A stretch of DNA of 64,000 nucleotides from Hygrophila difformis (GCA_030278955.1 JAOANR010000009.1:35441504-35505503), one strand, 5' to 3'; counted from the stretch's first letter, positions 1-11,738 are shown. Made by a program: numbers and translations. The notes: a model not told the origin generated them from the letters alone.

Positions 1-822
1 GCCGAAGTCGTTGACTGTACGACTGCTCGTGCTGCTTGGCTTTCTCTTGAGGCAGCCTTCTCTCACTCTTCTCAATTCCGTGCTCATCAACTCCGCGAAG
101 AGTTGCTCTCACTTCGTCGGGGCACGATGTCTGTTCAAGATTATGGAAAAAAGTTCAAAGCCCTCTGTGATCAACTCTCGGCAATTGGAAAACCCGTTGA
201 TGAATCAGATAAAGGTCATTGGTTCCTGCGGGGTTTAGGCGTCCAATTTATGAACTTTGCGGATACCCGCATGGCCATGTCGCCTGTTCCATCGTTCACC
301 ACTCTACTGCATCAAGCCATTCAATTTGAGCTTATGCATCGCTCCATGGGTGTTTCGGCCACCTTAACTCCTGCTGCCTTTGTTGCGACATCCACTCCCC
401 GTCGTGGCAACAACAATTTCCGCCAGTCGCAACGCCAAGGCGCTCCACAGTACTTTAACTCTAACTCTGGCCGAGGAACTCAGAATCCAAGTCGTGGTTC
501 TTCGGGTTTCTCATCAGGTTTTCGCCGCCTACCACGGTGTCAAATTTGCAAAGGAGAACACTACGCCGATAAATGTCCAATCTTTCTGAACCGCTCCTCC
601 AATGACACTGTTGATCTTGCACAGAGGTTTACTGATTCTTGCAACATTGCTGATGCCACATCTCCCTCATTTTCTGATTGGTATGTTGATTCTGGAGCAT
701 CTGCCATGTGGCAACAGAACCAACTATTCTTGATTGTGCAGCATCGTACAATGGTAATCACTCAGTTATTGTCGGTAATGGTAACTCTCTCTCAATATCT
801 CATATTGGTTCCCGCAATCTAA
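1..822 (+). pseudogene. Ty1/copia gag and start of protease, left copy (5' end outside window)
   Basis: This is the C-terminal part of a copia Gag followed by the start of the aspartic protease, open through the window edge; the clear reading frame passes through 103-822. A CCHC zinc knuckle (CQICKGEHYADKC) lies near base 540 and the protease active site DSGAS near base 690. The protease frame is lost directly after DSGAS: the reading becomes non-family sequence and stops at 822, while the expected residues continue in another frame. The inverted copy at 33545-34644 has the same break. The sequence resembles Gag of plant Ale/Retrofit-type copia elements, but that lineage call is tentative. 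The product would package element RNA; here it is non-functional. Confidence 0.88.
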
Positions 823-877
823 ATTCTAATATTGGTCTTAATGAGGTGTTGGTTGTTCCCAAAATGCAAGGAATCTC

Positions 878-1573
878 TTGTCTATAAGTAAACTAACTCG
901 GGATTATCCGGTTGATGTTTTATTCTCTGCTAATTCCTTTTTGATTCAGCATTGTCAAACCAGGAAAACTCTAGCCAGAGGAAGGCAGGATAATGGACTC
1001 TATCTGCTCGAAAATAAGCCGGTCATCTTCCATGCTGATATGGCTCCCTCCTCGAAGAAAGCTCGCTTTAAATTATGGCATTCACGTTTGGGGCATGTCC
1101 CATTTTCAGTTATTTCCATGTTGAATAAGTCTGGACACTTATCTGTTACTTCTTTACTACCAACTCCTGACATTTGCTCATCTTGCCAATTGGCCAAAAG
1201 CAAGAGATTGTCTTTTAATTTGAACAATAAACGTGCATCTACTTTTTTGGCACTCATTCACTGTGATTTATGGGGTCCGGCTCCGGTTACTGCTATTGAT
1301 GGTTTTCGTTATTATGTGGCATTTATTGATGATTTTTCTAGGTTCACATGGATATATCCAATGAATGCTAAATCAGATTTCTATGAAATTTTTGTCCGTT
1401 TTCATTCCTTTGTGTGCAATCAGTTTGCAACAACTATGAAAGTTTTCCAGAGTGATGGTGCAACCGAATTTATCAATTACCGAGTACGTGATTTTATGAA
1501 CAAGCATGGCATTCATCATTCGGGCGGGCAGAGAGAAAACATCGCCATATTGTTGAAACTGGATTATCTATGA
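878..1573 (+). pseudogene. Copia integrase, N-terminal and core part, frameshifted
   Basis: The frame begins in the protease/integrase linker. It carries the GAG-pre-integrase zinc-binding region (LWHSRLGH, then CSSCQLAKS, about bases 1075-1205) and the integrase core (HCDLWGPAP, then a second conserved Asp in FQSDGATEF near 1450). Just after HGIHHS the frame is lost: the stretch that normally holds the catalytic Glu region is shortened and the reading shifts, so the DDE triad is incomplete. The same deletion is present in the inverted copy, apart from one G. The first codon of this open frame is TTG; as an internal part of a polyprotein it has no start of its own. Integrase would insert the cDNA copy into the genome. 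Confidence 0.88.
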
Positions 1574-2282
1574 TGTTCAATGCTAATGTTCCTTCAAAAT
1601 TCTGGTTTGATTCCTTTGCTACTGCAACTCACATTATCAACTGCTTACCATCCTCAGTTTTGAACACGAAGTCGCCATTTGAGGTTCTCTTTAATATTGC
1701 TCCAGATTATTCTTATTTCAAAGTTTTTGGTTGTAGAGTTTTCCTGTACTTACGGGAATATGCAGCGGATAAACTCGCTCCACGAAGTTCACTGTGTATC
1801 TTCCTAGGCTATAGCACTATTACAAAGGGTTTCGGTACTGCGATCCTGTTTCTACACGTATCTTCACAACTCGTCACGCAATATTTGATGAGCATTTTTT
1901 CCCTTTCTCCAGTGATGCTCAACCTGTACAAATTCGTGCATCTTCCTCAAGCCAGAAATGCAAAATGCCTGATTGTACAGCCCCATGTAGTCCTCCATCG
2001 TCGCCACCAGTTGTTGCTCCTGCTCATCATCTCGAGCAACCACCTGATGCTGCTGATGTTGGTGATGAGCCTCAACATTCTGATCAACCACCTGATGCAT
2101 CCAATGTCGCTCCTGAACTAATTGCCCACCGCGAGAATCAACATGCTGGTATGGGACACCACATGATTACTCGATCAAAGAACGGGATCTTCAAGCCAAA
2201 ATATCCTGGTTTCTTGCCACTACAACACTTCTCTCAACTTTGTCCTCAACAGCAGAGCCCCGTGGTTATAAGTCAGCCCTGA
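1570..2282 (+). pseudogene. Copia integrase C-terminal region and linker to RT, in two frames
   Basis: From 1570 the frame gives the integrase C-terminal part (PSKFWFDSFATATHIINCLP, then KVFGCRVFLYLREY and FLGYS, to about 1830), which follows the core in all copia polyproteins. Near 1840-1960 the reading moves to another frame (1965-2282), which gives a proline- and histidine-rich linker ending in the typical HHMITRSKNGIFKPK motif ahead of reverse transcriptase. A further frame change just before 2300 separates it from the RT frame. At least two indels are therefore present, and the protein cannot be made as one chain. Confidence 0.82.
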
Positions 2283-2304
2283 AATCTCTCATTGGGTTGC
2301 TGCA

Positions 2305-3822
2305 ATGAACGAGGAGATGGATGCTTTGCGTGCAAATCACACTTGGGATTTGGTTCCTCCACCATCAACTGCTAATATTGTTGGCTCAAAGTGGGTTTTC
2401 CATACCAAGATTCTTCCAGATGGCTCAATTGATCGATATAAAGCACGACTTGTGGCACAGGGTTTCACTCAAATACCAGGCATTGATTTCAGTCACATGT
2501 TCAGCCCGGTGATTAAAGCAACAACTGTCCGAATCATTCTTGCTCTTTCAGTCCATAATGGGTGGCCATTACACCAATTGGACGTGAAAAACGCATTTCT
2601 AAATGGTGTTCTTTCCACGCCTGTTTTCATGAGGATGCCCCCCGGGTATGTCGATCCACGATTTCCAGATCATGTTTGTCGTCTCAAGAAGGCACTTTAT
2701 GGTCTCCGCCAAGCTCTGTTGGCATGGTTTCAACGCTTCAGTTCTTTCCTATTCAAGCTTGGGTTCAAACAAAGTCCGTGTGATCCCTCATTATTTTTCC
2801 TTCGTCAGAAGTTGGGAGTTGTTTATCTTCTTCTATATGTGGACGATATTATCATCATTGGAAGCAATCCGACTATGCTTCACTCTTTCATAAGTCGAAC
2901 TTCAGACGAATTTAAGATAAAAGATCTGGGCAAGCTCAGTTACTTTCTAGGCTTGGAGGTTTCTTACACCGACCATGGACTTTTTGTTGGGCAAACGAAG
3001 TATGCATATGACATTCTTGAGCGGGCTGAACTCATAAACGCTAAACCCGTGGGAACTCCCTTGGCCGTGGGCGTCACCTTCACGACCGCCGGTGAACCTT
3101 CCACGAATCCAATTCAGTACCGGTCACTTGTTGGAGCCTTAAAATATCTTACCATTACTCGCCCGGATTTATCTTACGCGGTTAATCAAGTTAGCCAATT
3201 TTTGCAATCACCTACCGTGGATCATGTACTAGTAGTAAAGCGGATTCTACGTTATGTTAAGGGGACATTACACTATGGTCTTTCCTTCACATCTCGCCCA
3301 GATCTTTCTTTAACTAGTTACTCGGATGCTGACTGGGCGCGATGTCCTGACACTAGAAGGTCTACATATGGTTACTCCATTTTCCTTGGGGGAAATTTAG
3401 TGTCATGGAGTGCCAAAAAGCAACCAACTGTTGCTCGCTCCAGCTGTGAATCCGAATACAGGGCGTTAGCAAACACGGCTTCAGAAACTATGTGGGTTTT
3501 CAACCTTCTTTGTGAACTTGATGTTTCCTCTTCAACACCGGTGTTACTATGTGATAACAAGAGTGCAGTATTCTTAAGTCAGAACCCGGTTGCCCATAAG
3601 CGTTCCAAGCATATTGATATTGATTGTCACTTCATATGGGAGTACGTTTCCGCGGGCAAGATCGAAACTAGGTTCATTCCGCCTTCCTTGCAGCTTGCTG
3701 ATATTTTCACCAAGAGTCTCCCTCGACCAGCCTTTGAGATGATTCGCTCCAAGCTCTGCGTTCAATTAAATTCCACGCAACGCTTGAGGGGGGGGGGGGG
3801 TGATGAGGATAATATCCAATAG
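2305..3822 (+). pseudogene. Copia reverse transcriptase and RNase H (open segment of a broken pol)
   Basis: A 505-codon open segment holds the RVT_2 domain of copia elements: NEEMDALRANHTWDLV at the start, KARLVAQGF, AFLNG, and the catalytic YVDDIIIIG near base 2840. The RNase H domain follows, with SDADW near 3325, SSCESEYRAL near 3445 and CDNKSAV near 3550, so all acidic catalytic residues are visible. The ATG at 2305 is an internal Met of the polyprotein, not a true start. The frame runs through the polypurine tract into the 3' LTR and stops at 3822. RT and RNase H would copy element RNA into cDNA. This segment is intact here, but the matching segment of the inverted copy has a frameshift. 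Confidence 0.9.
3786..3799 (+). other. Copia polypurine tract (GA followed by 12 G)
   Basis: A run of 12 G ends immediately before TGATGAGGATAATA, the presumed 3' LTR start. This is the position and composition expected of the primer for plus-strand DNA synthesis. The inverted copy has the same tract as 12 C at 30568-30579. Confidence 0.75.
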
Positions 3823-3910
3823 AATTTTTATATATATGGATAGATTTTAATAGCTGTATCTTTTCATTTATTCTTTGTATTATTGCTCCCTTTATCATGG
3901 GATCTTGTAC
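3800..3910 (+). mobile_element. Copia 3' LTR, first 111 bp, cut by a family A LTR
   Basis: The LTR begins TGATGAGGATAATA after the G tract. It is broken at 3911, where the sequence changes abruptly to TGTAACACCCCAG, the terminus of a gypsy LTR in reverse orientation. The rest of the copia LTR is not in the window. The 5' LTR of the inverted copy shares only about its first 14 bases with this sequence, so the full LTR length is uncertain. Confidence 0.6.
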
Positions 3911-3945
3911 TGTAACACCCCAGTTTTTTGTCACCCAGGCCGGGA
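3911..3945 (-). mobile_element. Family A gypsy LTR, first piece (reverse orientation)
   Basis: TGTAACACCCC and CACCCAGGCCGGGA match the start of the complete family A solo LTR at 39295. The LTR resumes at 23307 after the chromovirus insertion, and again at 24580 after a hAT insertion. The last five bases, CGGGA (3941-3945), are one copy of the chromovirus target-site duplication. Confidence 0.85.
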
Positions 3946-4183
3946 TGTAATACCCGAGAAATTAACATCGATTATTAAATCCGAAAAATTGATTAATTAA
4001 ATTAATTAATTGGATTTAACTATCGCAATCGAAATAATTCCGGGAGAGCGGAATTAAATATTTTCGGACGATAGTAACTCGAAGAGAGTTATCGGAGTAT
4101 CCAACAATCACGGATAATCCAAGTATGATTTTTTAAAAGATCAAAAATCATATTAAAAAAAAAAAAGGAAGAGAAAATCGCTG

Positions 4184-4264
4184 CCTGGGGTGGCGCGGTG
4201 GCCGCGCGGTGGCGCGCCACCAGCGCGCCACCACCCCAGTAGCAGCGTTTCAAAACGCTGCTAC
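4184..4264 (+). repeat. GC-rich double hairpin in LTR U3
   Basis: A stretch rich in GGTGGCGCG and CGCGCCACC can fold into one long stem (about 4184-4239). It is followed directly by a perfect 12-bp-arm hairpin, GTAGCAGCGTTT/AAACGCTGCTAC (4239-4264). The surrounding LTR is AT-rich. The 3' LTR has the same block at about 20930-21008, and the minus-strand LTRs at 26690, 29620 and 41630 keep related GC-rich palindromes. Confidence 0.7.
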
Positions 4265-5897
4265 GCGTTTCAAGCTTGATATGGCATTTAGTTCGATTTT
4301 GGATGCTTTGAATCTATCCCAACTTCTTCCCAGATGTTTGTGAATGTATTGAGACACCATTGGACGAACCTAGAAGCTTCTAGAATCCCTACATTGCTGG
4401 AAGTGAAGAGGAATACATGAACTTATTGGATAAGTAGTGTTAGGTGAATGGATTGAGTTTGGAGGGGTGATGGCTGCATATTTTCGAGGTAGACCACCAT
4501 TAACTTATTCCCTACTTTCCCTAGGTCCATTATGAGTTCTTTGGGAGTGGTAGCACAGCCCTAATAAGCCTCATTCAACCCCCCAAACCTTCCCATTTTC
4601 ACCATTCCGAAAATCAGACTTCCTTGGAGAGTTGAGAGTTCTTTGAGAGTGTTCTTCTTGTTCCTGAGTTCTTGGATGAGTTGGAAGCATTCCAATCTCT
4701 TCTCCTACGTCTAGGTAAGGTTTCTATACCAATCCCTTGCTCTTTACTTCGGATTCTAGGCCCTAACATCAAGTTTTTCTCCAAACACCCCAAAATAGGA
4801 TTCGTTCGGTAGATCTTGGAAGTGGGAGGCTGTTCCGGACGAGTTTGAGGGTTCAACCAAAGAGGATTTCGACACTATACTCTTGAGAAGTAAGTTAATG
4901 ATGTGCATACCAATTTTTAGAGTTTTTGGTTGAGTATTCGTTGAGTTAGAGATCGATTTCCATCCTACACTAAAACTGTCAATTAGGGTTTCTATCCGAA
5001 TAGTTTTAATTGTTCAGCGTTTTTCATCAAGATCCGTTCATTTTTGGTAAAACTTGTCTAAATGAAAAATGTTCCTAACACTTTAAAGATGATTCCTGTA
5101 AATTTTCATAAATTTTGGACTTGATTTGGTCGATGAAAACAGATCTGGTATTTTCTGTTGTTCATGTTGACAGATTTAAATTTCTAGCATGTCCAGTTTT
5201 GTAGTTCATATTTCTCCTAGCTATGGTCGTTTTTGATGGTTAGTTTCTTCATAAAAATTGTTCATCTATGTGTCTAGTTTACTCCTGTGAAATTTCAGAA
5301 TTTTTGGGTCAACCTTCGAATTGTTATGGATTTTTAAGTAAACTGTGGTCGGATGAATAGTGTCCTATGCACCCTTTTGAAAACAAGTTTCTGAAATGAA
5401 TTTTTTTGAGCAACTTAGAGTCCGAATTTGCTAAGGCCTATTTCTGAGTAAAATGTTTATTTTGATGTCTCCTAGCACCTGTAAAATTTTCAGAATTTTC
5501 CACAAAGTTTTACTACATTTCCTAATACGATTTTGAAAACTGCCACAGTGTAGTCTTACCGGTAAATCTTGTTTTCGTACGCTTTGATGGTTATTGAGTC
5601 GATTGCTACTCTTTGATGAATCCTATGAATTCTGGAAATGTAGATATATGTTGTAATGATTAAAATGTGATTTTTGAAACTTTGTGAGTTTTGATCGAGT
5701 TAGATGTTCAATTTGGAGGGTAAGTGCACTTGGCGTGGGCTCGTTGGGCCGCCCCCTCTTTTTGGTGGCCAAAACGGCGCCAAGGAAATATTATTATGTT
5801 GCGTGATTGTATGAGTCTATACTCCTAGGTGTATCCGTAGGGGTTACCTAGGGCTCCGGAGTGTGTCTGTATAGGGTCCGCTGCTCTCACATTGTGG

Positions 5898-6010
5898 ATA
5901 CCGTCGGCTTGTGGACATAAGCGCCCAAGCGGGTAATTGATCCCAAAACGGCTAAGGCCCTGGATCGTCGATACCGGCAGCTTGTGGACATAAGCGCCCA
6001 AGCGGGTAAT
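5898..6010 (+). repeat. Direct repeat of about 41 bp inside the LTR (two units, 73-bp period)
   Basis: CTTGTGGACATAAGCGCCCA occurs twice (units 5898-5938 and 5971-6010). The same pair is present in the 3' LTR around 22640-22755. The B-type LTR at 27351 has a different repeated pair (CCTAGGGACGAACCC) in the equivalent region. Confidence 0.8.
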
Positions 6011-6566
6011 GTTTGGATGTCCTCGATCAAAATGAACATTGGAGTGGTAAAGCGTAAAAAAAGAAATCCCCGTAAATTATTTTTACTCGTCCGTTAAATT
6101 AAATTTCCAACTTTCTATTACTCTTCTAAATCTTTAAATTTTGTTATGCTATACATTAACTTACGCAGTACCGTTTGTACTGATAAATTGTTATTTCCTA
6201 TTTTTCGCAGAGTAAGTGATGGCGCATTGGGATGGGATTCTCAAAAATAAAGACTTGTCGCATTTTACTGTTGTTTTAAATTTTCTGCACTGGACTTTGA
6301 TACGGGACTTTGGATTTTGGTTTTTGGCCGTATGTTTGGCCCTCGTTTTTATTTGTTTTTAGCTTCCGCACTGATTATTACTGTGATGCATGAGATACTC
6401 TGATTTTAGTTCGGGCATGATTGAATGGTTTTTAAATTGTTTTGAAAAATTGATACAACTTAGCCTTAGCATTTTTCTAGATGAGCTCGACTTGGGTCGG
6501 GTCTTGTTTAGAAAAGTGTGGCGGTAATGCCTTGGCCTGGGAAATCAAATCCGGGGTGTTACAAAG

Positions 6567-6579
6567 TGGTATCAGAGCC
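6567..6579 (+). other. Primer-binding site, tRNA-iMet type
   Basis: TGGTATCAGAGCC lies three bases after the 5' LTR end. It is the standard complement of the initiator methionine tRNA 3' end used by plant copia elements and chromoviruses. Confidence 0.93.
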
Positions 6580-6836
6580 CGAAAAATTTTAAAGCTATTA
6601 TTTTTCGGCCCACTATAGAGGCTCAAATTCTTCAATATTATTTTTAAGCATTTTGAGTATTATTTCCATGGAAAAAGGGAATTTTATATTTTTAAAAACC
6701 CATGGAAAAGTATATCTTGCAAATTCGACAAGTCTTAAAAACTTAGTACTATTTTTTTTTTGGGGGGAAGCATGTGCATTAATAAAATTATTTTTATGTG
6801 TGGCATATCGCTTAATGTAAAAATTTGCATGATTAG

Positions 6837-7295
6837 ATGGCCGACCCGAGGTTACAAGATTCCATCATGCGTTTGTTGTGTTCCATGTCGGATATCACGC
6901 ACGAACTTCGCCATATTTCTAGAGATGCCGCAAACGATAGAAATAGGATTGTGGCTATAGAGGAGAGGATGGAGGCTATGACCATTCGGAGTACCCAGAT
7001 GGCTGCTCGCCATGATGCTCTTGCAGCCGAGTTCGAGGATTGCCGACACCACGTGCATATGTTGCAGGGACGCATCTTTGCGTTGGAGGAGGTCATTGTT
7101 GGGCTGCAAAACCAGCTTAACCCCGAGCCAGAGATGGAGGAAGAAGAGGAGTTTGACCCCGATGAGTTCATCAACGTTGAAGAAGAAGAGGACCCCGAGG
7201 AGGTTGTGGAGAACCCTCCACTGCCTCTTGATACCGACGAGGAGGTAGAGGCCGACCGTAGGATGCTCGGCTACTCTCCGGACTATTTGCTTTAG
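6837..7295 (+). CDS. Small acidic coiled-coil ORF ahead of gag in the chromovirus
   Basis: An uninterrupted 152-codon frame starts at ATG 6837, about 260 bp after the primer site and 325 bp before gag. Residues about 10-95 are rich in spaced hydrophobic positions with charged residues between them (EERMEAMTIRSTQMAARHDA, then LQGRIFALEEVIVGLQNQL), as in a coiled coil. Residues about 100-145 are strongly acidic (EEEEEF, EEEEDPEEVVE). There are no Cys motifs, no signal peptide and no membrane segment. I do not recognise a family. It may be an accessory protein, a detached N-terminal Gag module, or an ORF kept by chance. Its position on the presumed element transcript and its clean frame favour real coding. 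Confidence 0.6.
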   Translation: MADPRLQDSIMRLLCSMSDITHELRHISRDAANDRNRIVAIEERMEAMTIRSTQMAARHDALAAEFEDCRHHVHMLQGRIFALEEVIVGLQNQLNPEPEMEEEEEFDPDEFINVEEEEDPEEVVENPPLPLDTDEEVEADRRMLGYSPDYLL

Positions 7296-7620
7296 GGGTT
7301 GTGTGTGGTTTTCTGTGATGGACTCCGTTATTTGCTTTTGCTAGTTCTGATTATTGCGTATTCGTATATTCACATTTTGTTACCATATAGTTATCTCATT
7401 TTACGTAGTGATAACTTAGTAAGTATATCATGATGTAACCCTCGCTGTTAAAGCATTTAATCTAGTGGAATTTCGTATTTAGTATTTCTCTTTCCTTCCT
7501 TGCCCATTTCAGTGGTCTTTAGCACTTAGAACCTATGAGATTGAGTTCTAACCATAGTCTAACTTGACTATTAACTTTCATCTAACTGCGAATCTAACCT
7601 CTGCGTGCTTAATCATCAGA

Positions 7621-10600
7621 ATGCCGCCCAGAGGGAGACCTAGAGCTGAGATCCCAGTGAATGAGAACGTTAATGCCCCAGCCGATGCGAACCCGCCGAA
7701 TCCGGGAGTTCAAGCTAACCCTGTTCCCAACGCACTTGATGAAAGGTTGAGGACAGTTGAACAAGTCCTCGTTGCTCTAGGAAACGCTGAAGTCAACCGA
7801 GCTCAAGCAGCAGTACCACCCCCAGCAGCTCGAATAAATTATCTGGCGATGGTAAACCCTTACCAGCCGCCTCATTACGAGGGACAGGAGGATCCCGCGA
7901 AGTTGGAGGATTGGCTAAGGACTTTTGACAAACTGCTTACCGCCATCAGGTGTCCCGCGAATGAGAAGGTTGGTGTGGCTGTGTATTACTTGAGAGGAGA
8001 AGCTGATGAATGGTGGCAAAACCACCAAGAAGGACTTGCTGATGGTGAACATGCCTACTTCTGGGAAGAGTTTAAGGAGATGATGAGGGAAAGGTTCTAT
8101 CCCCTCAGCACAAAGACTGCTAAGTATGAGGAATTCATAAATCTCCGACAAGGCACCCAGACAGTCCAAGAATACTATGCAAAGTTTAAAGAGCTCGTCC
8201 GATTCGCTCCAAGGCTGGTACCAACCGATGCTGATAAAGCCCAGAAATTCGAGATGGGGCTGAATCTCAGCATCAGAGAGATCTTGGTTGGCGGACAGCA
8301 CACTACTCTGCAAGCTGTTTACGATCGTGCAGTGGCAATTGCACGAGTACAACAGCTGAAGCGCAAGGATCATGGAGAGGCGAGCAAGGGCCTAAACAAT
8401 TTCGACAAAAAGAATCGGAACAATAACTCTGGTAATCACTTCAGGAGGGGAAATGACCAAGGAAGGAATGATGGTCATAGGAAGCCAGATAACAGAGAGC
8501 TCAACCGAGGAGGCCAAGGAGGTTGGAGGCCGGATAACCAGGGCGCCTTCATACCCAGATGCCGGGAATGCAACATTCCGCACTTGGTGCGTGAATGCCC
8601 AAGACCGGGGCATTGCTACCGGTGTGGCCGAGAAGGTCACATGAAGAAGGAATGCCGGACGAGGGAGGACCGCATTGACAAGAGATTGGACCTGATAAAC
8701 CGTCCTCAGGGCAACAGGCCAGCCGGGCCAAACCAGCAGGACAACCAAGGGCAGAGATTCCCGCAGGCACAGAGGCCACCTCAGAATCCAAACCAGCATG
8801 GAAATCAAGGGAGGCCAGTAGGACGCCTGAACGTGATAAATCAAGCTGACTTAGCTGCTCAAGGCGATGTGATCGAAGGTACGTTTACTGCTTTAAGCGT
8901 ACCTGTCAAGGTCTTATTTGACTCAGGAGCGAGTTGCTCTTTGATTTCCGCGAGAATTATATCTGCGTTAGATCTACCAGCTCCGAATAACATTAACTTA
9001 GGAATCCAATTACCATCGGGTAAGGTAGTATCGTGTTCCAAACGATATGACGGGATCCCGATAGTAATCAAGAACACTGAATTCTTTGCGAATCTCATAG
9101 AATTTGACCTTAAGGATTTCGACATCATTTTGGGAATGGACTGGTTGACGCGATACAAGGCTATCATCGAGTGCCAGAAGCAGAAGATCTCGTTGGCGAA
9201 GAGTCGCGGAAAGAAGGTCATTTACTATATGCAGCCTCAGAAGAAGGGTGCCAAGATAGTAAATGCATTAAAGTTCTGCAATCTCCTGCAGAAGGGATAC
9301 CAACTGTACGCGTGCTACGTGCATAATCTGGAAGGCGAGGAGAGCAAGATCGATAGTATCCCCGTCGTGAATGAATACCCAGATGTCTTCCCGGAAGATA
9401 TCCCAGGAATGCCTCCTGAGCGAGAAGTGGAGTTCACGATCGATCTCGTGCCCGGAATCGAACCGGTGTCCAAGGCACCATATCGCATGGCGCCTGCTGA
9501 GATGAAGGAGCTGAAAGAACAACTAGAGGAGTTGTTATCTAAGGGATATATTCGGCCGAGCACATCACCATGGGGAGCTCCAGTCCTGTTCGTGAAAAAG
9601 AAGGACGGCGGACTCCGATTGTGCATCGACTACCGAGGTCTTAATCAAGTGACGATTAAGAACAAGTACCCGCTACCTAGGATCGAAGATCTCTTCGATC
9701 AACTGAAAGGAGCGTCGGTATTTTCAAAAGTTGATCTAAGGTCGGGATACCACCAATTGCGTATCGCCGAGAACGATATACCCAAGACAGCATTCCGAAC
9801 AAGATATGGACACTACGAATTCACCGTAATGTCCATCGGTCTGACTAATGCTCCCGCAGTATTCATGAACCTCATGAATAGCGTTTTCCGAGAGTTACTA
9901 GACACATGTGTAGTCGTATTCATCGACGACATCCTAGTTTACTCGAGGAATGAGGAAGAGCATAGTAGTCATTTGCACCAAGTACTCGGACTTTTGAGGA
10001 AAAATCAACTCTACGCGAAGCTGTCAAAGTGCGAGTTTTGGAAGAATGAAGTCGCTTTTCTAGGTCATATAGTATCGGCTAAAGGAGTATCAGTCGACCC
10101 GGCGAAGATATCAGCAGTGTCTGATTGGCCGGCACCAACAAACCAGACCGAGGTAAGAAGTTTCCTAGGTCTAGCCGGATACTACCGAAGATTCGTGAAG
10201 GACTTTTCTAAAATTGCGAGACCGATGACCCAACTGCTGAAGAAAGGATTGAAGTTTGATTGGTCAGCTGAGTGTGAGCAGTCATTCCGTGAGCTTAAGG
10301 GGAGACTCACATCAGCACCGGTTTTAGCATTGCCATCAGAGGCTGAGGATTATGAGGTGTATAGCGACGCCTCGAAGGAAGGTCTCGGTTGCGTGCTAAT
10401 GCAAAACCATAGAGTGATTGCTTATGCATCAAGGCAACTCAAGACGCACGAGGTAAACTACCCGACACATGATCTGGAATTAGCAGCGGTAGTGTTCGCT
10501 CTTAAGATCTGGCGACACTATCTATATGGACGAACTTGTCGGATGTTTACAGATCACAAGAGCCTCAAGTATATATTTACTCAGAAAGAGTTAAATATGA

Positions 10601-11210
10601 GGCAGAGGAGATGGCTCGAGCTGATCAAGGATTACGATCTGGATATAGCATACCATGAAGGCAAGGCGAACATCGTAGCGGATGCGTTGAGTCGCAAGAC
10701 GAGGCACACGGCGAACACACTCATTCTACCTTCGGGACTGTATATGGACCTAGCTAAGTTGGATACTGAACTAGTCCATTATGGAACCGTGGTGGAGACA
10801 GTGAACGCCATAACGGTTGAATCTACCGTATTTGACGAGATTCGAGAAGCCCAACCGGACGACGAGAACCTCCAGAAGATCAAAGGAAAAATAAGTGAAG
10901 GAAAGGCGGTAGGATTCGTGATCCATGAAGACGGAAGTATCCGTATTAAAGGAAGATGGTGCGTTCCTCATAAGTGCGAGGAATTGAAGAGGAAGCTCAT
11001 GGAAGAAGGCCACAGTACACCTTATTCAGTCCACCCTGGTGGGAATAAGTTGTACAAGGACTTAAAGAAAATCTATTGGTGGCCGCGGATGAAGAAGGAT
11101 GTTGCCGACTTTGTGGCTAAATGCATAACCTGCCAGAAAGTGAAGGCAGTAAGACAAAAACCGCTAGGATTGGTAAAGCCATTGGAGATCCCAAGCTGGA
11201 AGTGGGACAG
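7621..11210 (+). pseudogene. Chromovirus gag-pol: Gag, protease, RT, RNase H, integrase zinc finger (split by Athila-like insertion)
   Basis: The frame is open from a TTG at 7564. I take ATG 7621 ([12 protein letters not shown]) as the start because it opens the basic, proline-rich Gag N-terminus. In order it shows the retrotransposon Gag domain (about residues 80-260), a glycine/asparagine/arginine-rich basic stretch, two zinc knuckles ([13 protein letters not shown] and [14 protein letters not shown], about 314-350), a protease ([12 protein letters not shown], about 432), RT with FIDDILVYS (about 766), RNase H ([13 protein letters not shown], about 914) and the integrase HHCC finger (H...H, CITC, about 1130-1170). 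The frame leaves element sequence at WKWDS, where the Athila-like LTR begins. The remaining integrase is at 19507-20526, so the polyprotein is disrupted although this half has no internal stop. Confidence 0.93.
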
Positions 11211-11705
11211 TGATGACAGCCTTTTGTGACTGTCATTTGCGTCCAATTTAGTGTCTTAATGATGATCTTTTGCTCTTAATTCCATTGATTTTTGATGAAT
11301 GATCATAAAGGATTAGAAAAGATGGAAGAAGAATTAAGATTGCAAAGAAGTTGGAAATACATGAAAAATGGCTTGAAATTCTGAGTTTTCGTTGTAAGTC
11401 TCGCACGCAGTGTTTCTATTGAACTGATCCACGCTTTGTCATGCAGAAGAAAGTTAAGCTGGAAAACAGCAGGAAGTGGAAAGGACATAGCGAGGAAAGA
11501 AAAGGAATGGTGCGAGGGCTTGTTTCCTAAATCAGGAAAAGATTTAAGGAAAATGTGCAGATGCTGAAGTCCACGCGATGATGATTGACATCGCGAGGAA
11601 AGGAAGTCTGTGCAAGACAGAAGTTTTATCTATTATGGCGAGAAGCAGATTCCTTGGAGAAACTGTGAGACCTCGCCTCGTCAAGAAAGATGATTACATT
11701 TCTGA

Positions 11706-11738
11706 CTCTCGCTTTGAAGGAACTGGACAAAGCGAGAG
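11706..11738 (+). repeat. Perfect hairpin with 11-bp arms in the Athila-like LTR
   Basis: CTCTCGCTTTG (11706-11716) pairs with CAAAGCGAGAG (11728-11738) around an 11-base loop. It lies about 60 bp upstream of the TATA box. A shorter one, CGCGATG/CATCGCG, is at 11574-11595. Confidence 0.7.

Larger units (their letters stand above)
3946..6563 (+). repeat. 5' LTR of the family B chromovirus (2618 bp)
   Basis: Begins TGTAATACCCGAG and ends GGGGTGTTACA, giving TG...CA termini. It is nearly identical to 20691-23306. It contains a GC-rich palindrome block near base 240, an oligo-A tract at about 4155, and a 41-bp direct repeat at 5898-5938 and 5971-6010. I find no long coding frame in it. Confidence 0.93.

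Noticed and set aside
1864..2100. His/Gln-rich minus-strand ORF, also at 32268-32504
   Set aside because: It is the antisense shadow of the copia integrase-RT linker in both copies.
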